Shown here: positions 57,752 through 64,000 of the stretch, piece after piece | How positions within the stretch are numbered: the first letter of the stretch is position 1 | How the letters are laid out: each line of letters opens with the position of its first letter | From: Rarobacter faecitabidus | GTDB lineage: Bacteria; Actinomycetota; Actinomycetes; Actinomycetales; Cellulomonadaceae | Assembly: GCF_006716265.1 (NCBI RefSeq) | Contig: NZ_VFOS01000001.1 | Span: forward strand, 1,612,001 to 1,676,000 | DNA: 64,000 bases | Reading direction: 5' to 3' | Position numbers and translations under genes: made by a program | Notes under the pieces: generated by a model | What the model was told of the DNA's origin: nothing | Databases searched by the model: none | The model's input: only the letters and a program-made list of their open reading frames with translations

Positions 57752-60475
57752 ATGTCAGACAACGGCCCGAACCCAGAGGTCATTGCCGAAATCGACGGAT
57801 TGGTGCAGCGCGCGCTCGGTGCACTGCGCGAGTACCAGCGCTTCGATCAGGAGCAGATCGATCACCTGGTCAAGAAGGCCTCTGTCGCCGCCCTGCACGA
57901 GCACGGAAACCTCGCGGTCCTCGCGGTCGAAGAGACCGGACGTGGCGTGTTCGAGGACAAGGCGACGAAGAACATCTTCGCTTGCGAGCACGTCACCAAC
58001 TCGATGGCGAAGCTCAAGACGGTCGGCGAGATCAGCCGTGACGACATCAACGGCATCGTCGAGATCGCGGAGCCCGTCGGAGTCGTCGCCGGCATCACCC
58101 CGGTCACCAACCCCACGTCAACCGCGATCTTCAAGGCATTGATCGCGATCAAGACCCGCAACCCGATCATCTTCGCCTTCCACCCCAGCGCTCAGGAGTG
58201 CTCGGTGGCCGCGGCCAAGATCGTGCGCGATGCGGCAGTCGCCGTGGGCGCCCCCGCCGACTGCGTCCAGTGGGTCGAGCACCCCAGCCTGGAGGCCACC
58301 AACGCCCTGATGAACCACCCGGGTGTCGCGCTCATCCTCGCGACGGGCGGCAACGCCATGGTCCGCGCCGCCTACTCGTGCGGCAAGCCCGCCCTCGGCG
58401 TCGGCGCGGGCAACGTGCCCGCATTCGTGGAGCGCACCGCCAACCTCGGACGCGCCATCAACGACCTCGTCCTGTCGAAGGACTTCGACCACGGAATGGT
58501 CTGCGCCTCGGAGCAGGCAGTCATCCTCGACTCCCCCATCTACGACCAGGCGATGGTCGAGTTCGAGCGTCTCCACGCATACCGCGTGAACGCCAAGGAA
58601 AAGGCGCTGCTCGAAGAGTTCATCTTCGGTGCCACAGCCAACTCCGAGAACTGCGCCGGTGCGAAGCTGAACCCGGACGTCGTCGGCAAGAAGGCGACCT
58701 GGATCGCCGAGCAGGCGGGATTCACCATCCCCGAGGACACGTCCATCATCCTTGCCGAATGCTCCGGCGTCGGCCCGCAGGAGCCGCTGACGCGAGAGAA
58801 GCTGAGCCCGGTGCTCGCCGTGCTGCGTGCGGAGAACTCCGAGGAAGGCATTCAGCTCGCCGAGCAGATGCTCGAGCTCGGCGGACTCGGTCACTCGGCC
58901 GCGATCCACACGTCGGACGAGGAGCTCGCCCGCGAATTCGGATCCCGCGTCAAGGCGATCCGCGTCATCTGGAACTCGCCATCCGCCCTCGGCGGGATCG
59001 GCGACATCTACAACGCCTTCATCCCGTCGTTGACCCTCGGCTGCGGCTCGTACGGCCGCAACTCGGTGTCGAACAACGTGTCGGCCATCAACCTCATCAA
59101 CATCAAGCGAATCGGACGGAGGAACAACAACTTGCAGTGGTTCAAGGTCCCCGCCAAGACGTACTTCGAGCCGAACGCGATTCGTTACCTCGAGGACATG
59201 CTCCACATCAACCGGGTCACCATCGTCACTGACGCGACGATGACTCGCCTCGGCGTCGTGGACAAGATCATCGACGTGCTGAACCGACGGGAGGACAAGG
59301 TATCGCTCCAGATCATCGACAACGTCGAGCCGGAGCCCACCGTGCAGGCCGTGCGCAAGGGCGCCGACCTGATGAGCGACTTCAAGCCCGACACCATCAT
59401 CGCCCTGGGCGGTGGCTCGCCGATGGACGCGGCCAAGGTCATGTGGCTCCTGTACGAGCACCCCGAGATCGAGTTCTCGGACATGCGCGAGAAGTTCTTC
59501 GACGTTCGCAAGCGCGCGTTCAAGTTCCCCGAGCTCGGTGAGCTCGCCAAGCTCGTCTGCATCCCGACCACCTCGGGCACGGGCGCCGAAATGACGCCGT
59601 TCGCGGTGATCTCGGACCCGGACGAGGGCAAGAAGTACCCGCTCGCCGACTACGCGCTGACACCGTCCGTCGCCATCGTCGACCCGGTGCTCGCCCAGGG
59701 CCAGCCCAACTTCCTCGCGGCTGACTCCGGCATGGACGCGCTCACCCACGCCACGGAGGCGTTCGTATCCGTGTACGCGAACGACTACACCGACGGCCTG
59801 TGCCTGCACGCGATCAAGTTGATCTTCAACAACATCGTCGAGTCGGTCACCGGAACGCCCGGAACGGCCGAGCACGCCAAGGCGCGCGAGACGATGCACA
59901 ACGCGGCATCGATTGCCGGAATGGCGTTCGGGTCGGCGTTCCTCGGCATCGTCCACGCGATGGCTCACACCATCGGTGGCCGGTTCCACCTGGTCCACGG
60001 ACGCACCAACGCGGTGTTCCTGCCCTACGCGATCCGCTACAACGGGACCGTTCCGGGCAAGCCGACCAGCTGGCCCAAGTACGAGCGCTACATCGCGCCG
60101 GAGCGCTACCAGCAGATCGCCGAGCACCTCGGCCTGCCCGCTTCGACGCCGGAAGAGGGAGTCGAGTCGTACGCTCGGGCGATCGAGGAGTTGCGCGCCA
60201 AGCTGGGTATGCCCGCCTCGTTCCAGGAGCAGGGCGTGGACGAGCAGTCCTTCATCTCGCAACTGCACGACCTGGCACTGCGCGCCTACGAGGACCAGTG
60301 CGCACCGGCCAACCCGCGTCTGCCGATGATCGACGACATGAAGGCGATCATGGAGGCCGCTTACTACGGCGTGTCGGTTCCCGAGGTGAAGGCGAACCGC
60401 GCGGCGGCCGCCGCCGCCCCGGATGCCGCACCGGCCAAGGCCGTGCGCGCAGCGGCTCGCAAGGCGAAGAAGTAA
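57752..60475 (+). CDS. adhE: bifunctional acetaldehyde-CoA/alcohol dehydrogenase
   Basis: 907 residues with gagagg before the ATG. Converts acetyl-CoA to ethanol in two NADH steps during fermentation. The ALDH half (about 1-440) has GITPVTNPTSTAIFKALIAI and the catalytic Cys251 in GMVCASEQAVI. The iron-ADH half (about 450-870) has ALGGGSPMDAAKVMW, ADSGMDALTHATEAFVS and IVHAMAHTIGGRFHLVHGRT with the metal-binding Asp and His residues. An Ala/Lys-rich tail closes the protein. Followed by a strong terminator, so probably monocistronic. Confidence 0.97.
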   Translation: MSDNGPNPEVIAEIDGLVQRALGALREYQRFDQEQIDHLVKKASVAALHEHGNLAVLAVEETGRGVFEDKATKNIFACEHVTNSMAKLKTVGEISRDDINGIVEIAEPVGVVAGITPVTNPTSTAIFKALIAIKTRNPIIFAFHPSAQECSVAAAKIVRDAAVAVGAPADCVQWVEHPSLEATNALMNHPGVALILATGGNAMVRAAYSCGKPALGVGAGNVPAFVERTANLGRAINDLVLSKDFDHGMVCASEQAVILDSPIYDQAMVEFERLHAYRVNAKEKALLEEFIFGATANSENCAGAKLNPDVVGKKATWIAEQAGFTIPEDTSIILAECSGVGPQEPLTREKLSPVLAVLRAENSEEGIQLAEQMLELGGLGHSAAIHTSDEELAREFGSRVKAIRVIWNSPSALGGIGDIYNAFIPSLTLGCGSYGRNSVSNNVSAINLINIKRIGRRNNNLQWFKVPAKTYFEPNAIRYLEDMLHINRVTIVTDATMTRLGVVDKIIDVLNRREDKVSLQIIDNVEPEPTVQAVRKGADLMSDFKPDTIIALGGGSPMDAAKVMWLLYEHPEIEFSDMREKFFDVRKRAFKFPELGELAKLVCIPTTSGTGAEMTPFAVISDPDEGKKYPLADYALTPSVAIVDPVLAQGQPNFLAADSGMDALTHATEAFVSVYANDYTDGLCLHAIKLIFNNIVESVTGTPGTAEHAKARETMHNAASIAGMAFGSAFLGIVHAMAHTIGGRFHLVHGRTNAVFLPYAIRYNGTVPGKPTSWPKYERYIAPERYQQIAEHLGLPASTPEEGVESYARAIEELRAKLGMPASFQEQGVDEQSFISQLHDLALRAYEDQCAPANPRLPMIDDMKAIMEAAYYGVSVPEVKANRAAAAAAPDAAPAKAVRAAARKAKK

Positions 60476-60528
60476 CCGCCTCGCGTCGCTCCACGAGGGC
60501 GACGCAGGCAGGTCCCTCATCGGGACGA

Positions 60529-60572
60529 AACCGGATGGCCGGACCCACGCTCGTGGGTCCGGCCATCCGGTT
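60529..60572 (+). terminator. strong intrinsic terminator after adhE
   Basis: A 20-bp perfect stem (60529-60548 with 60553-60572; core ccggatggccggacccac) with a 4-base loop gctc, followed by ttctcc. Placed 54 bases after the adhE stop. Confidence 0.8.
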
Positions 60573-60694
60573 CTCCGCTCCGCTCTGCGCTGCCTTCAGG
60601 CATTCGCACCACCGATCACCGGTGCGTCCAATCACCCGGCGTACCGAGCACGGGAAATCGAGCCCGAGGCGAAGCGAAGGGAACGTGGGCGTGC

Positions 60695-60807
60695 CGCTCG
60701 GCGTTACGTGAGTTCGCAGCACCGAAGCGGCAACCGCGTCCTGAATCGCTCGGCGTTACGTGAGTTCGCAGCACCGAAGCGGCAACCGCGTCCTGAATCG
60801 CTCGGCG
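60695..60807. repeat. 52-bp tandem direct repeat, 2.2 copies
   Basis: Two identical 52-base copies (60695-60746 and 60747-60798) of a unit starting cgctcggcgttacgtgag, then a 9-base partial third copy (60799-60807). It occupies much of the 353-base gene-free stretch 60476-60828, which otherwise holds only the adhE terminator. No open frame or tRNA is seen in it. Confidence 0.9.
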
Positions 60808-60828
60808 ACCCGGGCCAGAAGACCAGGG

Positions 60829-62169
60829 TCAGTTCGCGGCCGCGGAGGCGGCGGCCTGCGCCGCGAGGCGCTCTGGGTATCCCGTGCCGCTCTCGTTACC
60901 CACGCGCACGACGCCCGTCATGTACTCCCAGTGCCAGGGCTCGTATCGCGCGCCCTTGGCCCAGTCCGGGTTGCCGAATCCGAAGAGCGCGGCGTTGTCG
61001 TTGAGCCACTGCCACTTCTCGGAACTCGTGTACGAGGACTTGTCGAAGTCGACCGCGTAGCCCCAGCCGTGGTTGGACTTTCCGGCAGCCGCCGTCATCC
61101 CTGGGTTCCGCGCGAACAAACCGCTCTGGCGGGCGTAAGACCGGTAGGCGGACGTCACGCGCAACGGGGTGCCGAAGCGGATCTCGAATGCGTTGGACAT
61201 CTCCGCGAATGCCACAGCGGCCTCGGGCTGAAGGTAGTAGCCGCCGCCCTGCGGTAGCTCGCAGAGCTGCGATTCGGTGAGTCGTCCGTTGTCGCCGGGA
61301 GCGATCACGGACGGGTCGCAGCCCGGAAGCGACGAACGCAGTTCCGAACGAGACGCCATTGCCGCGCGGCGGTCCTCGCTACTGAGCATCTGTGCGAGCT
61401 CCGGCGGCGTGGAGGGCTGCGCTACGGCCTGCTGAACGATGGAGTACGTGCTGGGCCCGATCAGGCTCGCGCCCGCCGCGCCCGCCGACGCGAGTTGAGT
61501 GGTGCCATCTGCCTCGGCGACGAGTTTGGTGAGCCCCTCACCCTGCAGCGCCCCGAGTGAGCCCGTCGCCGGGACGGCGATCGTTGCGGCCGCGAGAGCG
61601 GCCACGACGGCTGCGCGGGGAATCCACGTCCGGCTGCCACGCTGGGCGCGAGGCATGGAATGCTCCCGGACCCTGGCCCGGGCCTCGCGCGAAAGCTGGC
61701 GACGGCCGACCCTGTTCACGGGGCTGGACTCGGCCTCGGCGCGCATCCGGGAGAGATGCTGAATGGAAAGCAGTTCGAGGTCGATCGCTGCGCGCTCACC
61801 GGTCGTGGGCGCGTTCCGCTCGGCCACCGCGTGCGCGGGCGTGATCGTGAGCTCGTCCTCGGCGGCCGGGCGGACAACGCGCGTTAGCCGCGGCCGAACA
61901 CCCGTCGAATCGGACGCTGGGCTGGTGGCGGACTCTGCGCGCGAACGAGAGGCGGGGCCCTGCGCCTGGGTCTGCGTCCGGGCAACGAGTTGCTCACCTG
62001 CGAGCGTCTCGACCTGCGCGGGCTTTGCGGACGGGATCGCCCCGGCTGTCGCCCCGGCAATCGGGTCTGTGGGAGCAGTTCCCCGCCTTGCGGTCTCCCG
62101 CTGTGCCGCCTCCCGCAGGGACCGCCGCGTCGGCAGCGCCTCGCGCGCCTGGACGTCGCCTGCGGTCAC
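60829..62169 (-). CDS. VanY-like D,D-carboxypeptidase (M15B) with long cytoplasmic N-terminus
   Basis: 446 residues from the GTG at 62169, five bases after aggag; an ATG 14 codons earlier lacks a site. About 180 Arg/Ala/Thr-rich cytoplasmic residues precede one membrane helix (about 187-210, IPRAAVVAALAAATIAVPA). The extracellular peptidase has LRVTSAYRSYARQSGLF, GKSNHGWGYAVDFD and EPWHWEYM, giving the three zinc ligands His, Asp and His. It should trim terminal D-Ala of wall peptides. Family members of this type have varied accessory roles. Confidence 0.85.
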   Translation of the reverse strand: MTAGDVQAREALPTRRSLREAAQRETARRGTAPTDPIAGATAGAIPSAKPAQVETLAGEQLVARTQTQAQGPASRSRAESATSPASDSTGVRPRLTRVVRPAAEDELTITPAHAVAERNAPTTGERAAIDLELLSIQHLSRMRAEAESSPVNRVGRRQLSREARARVREHSMPRAQRGSRTWIPRAAVVAALAAATIAVPATGSLGALQGEGLTKLVAEADGTTQLASAGAAGASLIGPSTYSIVQQAVAQPSTPPELAQMLSSEDRRAAMASRSELRSSLPGCDPSVIAPGDNGRLTESQLCELPQGGGYYLQPEAAVAFAEMSNAFEIRFGTPLRVTSAYRSYARQSGLFARNPGMTAAAGKSNHGWGYAVDFDKSSYTSSEKWQWLNDNAALFGFGNPDWAKGARYEPWHWEYMTGVVRVGNESGTGYPERLAAQAAASAAAN

Positions 62170-62279
62170 ATGAACTCCTGGGGATCGACTACGGGGCTGC
62201 GCCACGGTCAACGGCGAGCATCGCCGGTGGCCTATGGCACAAGATCCAATAGTAATGGCTTGCGGGCATTTGTGGAAGA

Positions 62280-63338
62280 TCAGCCGGTGTGATCTACGCC
62301 CGCATCGCGTCGTTGCATGTCGTCGCGCACTTCGCCGACGAGTTCCTCCAGGATGTCCTCGAGGAACACGATCCCCTGCACGCCTTCGTCGTCGCCCACC
62401 CGGGTCAGGTGCGCCCCGGTGCGCTGCATCGTCACCAGCACGTCCTCGATCTCGGCATTCGGGGCGACGAGCGGCAACGCGCGGATGCGATCGGGGCCGA
62501 GCGGCTGGTCCGCCGTGAGGGCGGTGGCATCGAGCACGTCCTTGATATGCACATAGCCGACGAGACCCCCGTCGGGGGCCGCGACGGCGAAGCGGCTGAA
62601 GCCGGTCTCCCGGAGTGCCTCCTCAACGTCGTTAGGAGTGGGACCCAAGCCGAGGGTGAACAGGTCCGCGCACGGCACCATGACGTCCCTCGCGGTGCGC
62701 TGCGAGAACTCGAGTGCGCCCGAGAGCAGCCCCTGATCGTCGTCGAGCACGCCCTCGGCGCGCGATCGCTCGACGATGGACTGGACTTCATCGGCGGTGA
62801 AGGTCGACGCCACCTCGTCGCGCGGCATGACGCCGGTGAGTCGCAGGAAGTGGTTTGCGAGCCAGTTGATTGCGATGACGATGGGGCCGAAGATCCGCGC
62901 GAGCAGTACGAGGGGCGGGGCGAGCAGGAGCGCCGCCCGTTCAGGCATGGTCACGGAGAGGTTCTTGGGCACCATCTCACCGATGACCACGTGCAGGTAG
63001 ACCACGACGACCAGGGCGACGGCGAAGGCAATGGGATGGATCGCTCCCGCTGGCACGCCGATCGATTCGAGCGGTCCCTCGATGGCGTGCGCGATTGCGG
63101 GTTCGGCGATCGCGCCGAGCCCGATCGAGCACAGCGTCACACCGAGTTGCGCGCACGCCAGCATGAGCGAGATCCGCTCCATCGCCCATATCGCCTGGCG
63201 GGCGCGACGATTGCCCCGAAGCGCCAGCGGCTCGATCGTGCTGCGCCGTGCCGTCAGGACGGCGAATTCGGCACCGACGAAGAATGCGTTGGCGAACAGC
63301 AACGCAACCGCTATCGACAGCGCGAGATTGGTACTCAT
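62280..63338 (-). CDS. CNNM/HlyC-CorC-type membrane protein with CBS domains
   Basis: 352 residues. A DUF21 (CNNM) membrane domain (about 1-190) with FFVGAEFAVLTARRSTIEPL, CAQLGVTLCSIGLGAI and VVIGEMVPKNLSVTMPERA, then a CBS pair containing RDVMVPCADLF and GIVFLEDILEELVGEVRDD. The usual C-terminal CorC/HlyC domain is short or absent here. Related proteins handle divalent metals, but a precise role is not known. The start overlaps the next upstream gene by 4 bases (ATGA). Confidence 0.85.
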   Translation of the reverse strand: MSTNLALSIAVALLFANAFFVGAEFAVLTARRSTIEPLALRGNRRARQAIWAMERISLMLACAQLGVTLCSIGLGAIAEPAIAHAIEGPLESIGVPAGAIHPIAFAVALVVVVYLHVVIGEMVPKNLSVTMPERAALLLAPPLVLLARIFGPIVIAINWLANHFLRLTGVMPRDEVASTFTADEVQSIVERSRAEGVLDDDQGLLSGALEFSQRTARDVMVPCADLFTLGLGPTPNDVEEALRETGFSRFAVAAPDGGLVGYVHIKDVLDATALTADQPLGPDRIRALPLVAPNAEIEDVLVTMQRTGAHLTRVGDDEGVQGIVFLEDILEELVGEVRDDMQRRDAGVDHTG

Positions 63339-64000
63339 CCCCGCTCACGCTCCTCGGCGGCGACCGGCGCGGCCAGGCGCCGCATCCGCACTTGGACGAT
63401 GCGCCGGGCGGCCATTGCCTCGACGTGCAGTTGCGCCCGCTCCCCCGCCCGCCCACTGTCGACGGTCACGGTATCGCCCACCTGGGCGACTCGTCCAAGC
63501 TGCGCCATGATGAGCCCGGCGACCGTCTCGTAGGCCGGGGATTCCGGTAACTCCACGCCAGTCGCCTCGAAGACCTCGTCCGGCCGTGCGAGCCCAGCGA
63601 CCAGCCATGTGCCCTCGTCCTGACCGACGATGGACAGCCGCCGGGCGTCGTGCTCGTCCGCCACGTCGCCGACGATCTCCTCGACGACGTCCTCCAGCGT
63701 GACGATCCCCGACGTCCCCCCGTACTCGTCCACGACGACCGCCATCTGGCTGCCCAGCTCGCGCAGGCCCACGAGCAGGGAGCGCAGGGCCACCGTCTCG
63801 GGCACCTGCCGCGCCTCGTCCATCAACCCGGTCACCAGCACGTGCGACCGGCGCTCCCGCGGCACGGCCAGGACGCGGCGAAGCTGGACGAGTCCCACGA
63901 TGTCGTCGCGCGACTCGGCGATGACGGGGAAGCGCGAGTGCCCGGTATTGCGCGCCAGCACGACGATGTCCGCGGCCGTGGCCGACATGTCCACCGTGAC
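63335..64000 (-). CDS. CNNM/HlyC-CorC-type protein, C-terminal part (5' end outside window)
   Basis: At least 221 residues; the frame continues past the right edge. A CBS pair (FPVIAESRDDIVGLVQLRRV, QMAVVVDEYGGTSGIVTLED, VVEEIVGDVADEHD) is followed by a CorC/HlyC domain (LVAGLARPDEVFEATGVELP, YETVAGLIMAQLGR, GDTVTVDSGR). The membrane domain should lie outside. It is directly upstream of, and overlaps, the second CNNM gene, the usual pairing in actinobacteria. Confidence 0.85.
   Translation of the reverse strand, partial: VTVDMSATAADIVVLARNTGHSRFPVIAESRDDIVGLVQLRRVLAVPRERRSHVLVTGLMDEARQVPETVALRSLLVGLRELGSQMAVVVDEYGGTSGIVTLEDVVEEIVGDVADEHDARRLSIVGQDEGTWLVAGLARPDEVFEATGVELPESPAYETVAGLIMAQLGRVAQVGDTVTVDSGRAGERAQLHVEAMAARRIVQVRMRRLAAPVAAEERERG

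Noticed and set aside
58118-60520. Very long open frame on the minus strand opposite adhE (about 800 codons)
   Set aside because: It mirrors adhE codons in a high-GC genome; composition is Arg/His/Val/Gly-rich with no family motif, while adhE is unambiguous.

Overview
High-GC actinobacterial chromosome segment; every gene has actinobacterial character. The lineage call rests on an EndoMS/NucS mismatch endonuclease next to DUF2550 and atpC, the order prfA-prmC-tsaC-wecA-atpI-atpBEFHAGDC, the argS/lysA and hom-thrC-thrB-rho blocks, a Rho with a long Arg/Gly/Asp/Asn-rich insertion, a PimB-like mannosyltransferase and HtaA-type heme proteins. A complete bifunctional AdhE together with a heme-uptake locus suggests a facultatively fermentative, heme-scavenging organism of the Micrococcales/Actinomycetales type. 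Genus cannot be fixed from the sequence alone.

Layout. 1-8.3 kb (+): a phosphate-type gene cluster made of a membrane-anchored PstS (cut by the window edge), a large anchored PstS-like protein, a secreted PstS-like protein with Ig-like Lys-rich tails, a membrane protein with a sortase fold that has lost the catalytic His and Cys, and PstB. 8.3-10.5 kb (-): a secreted CAP/SCP protein with a Lys-rich tail. 10.7-15.0 kb (-): an operon of a PBP-VWA lipoprotein, a membrane coiled-coil protein and TelA. 15.2-28.2 kb (-): nucS, DUF2550, the full F1Fo ATP synthase operon with atpI, wecA, tsaC, prmC, prfA and rpmE. 28.3-30.1 kb: a small lipoprotein (-) and a PimB-like glycosyltransferase (+). 30.1-35.9 kb (-): rho and hom-thrC-thrB. 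36.0-46.9 kb (-): a heme-acquisition locus of two secreted HtaA/Ig proteins, HmuTUV, a bitopic membrane protein and an anchored double-HtaA protein. 47.2-50.2 kb (-): argS-lysA. 50.2-54.6 kb: a GntR/FadR regulator, tRNA-Arg(CCG), a DacB-type D,D-carboxypeptidase, a PP2C phosphatase and a small secreted Lys/Thr-rich protein. 54.8-60.5 kb (+): ilvD, a 5'-truncated CPA1 antiporter remnant and adhE. 60.7-64 kb (-): a 52-bp tandem repeat, a VanY-like D,D-peptidase and two CNNM/HlyC-CorC proteins, the second cut by the window end.

How the parts connect. The housekeeping core (ATP synthase, translation termination and tRNA modification, aspartate-family amino acids, transcription termination) is interrupted by surface-biology islands. 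The heme island sits between lysA and hom, two genes often adjacent in actinobacteria. Four exported proteins from three different systems (PstS-like, CAP, two HtaA) end in similar Lys-rich Ig-like modules, while no LPXTG protein is present; this points to a shared non-sortase mode of wall retention. The most unusual single item is the sortase-fold protein without catalytic residues inside the Pst cluster.
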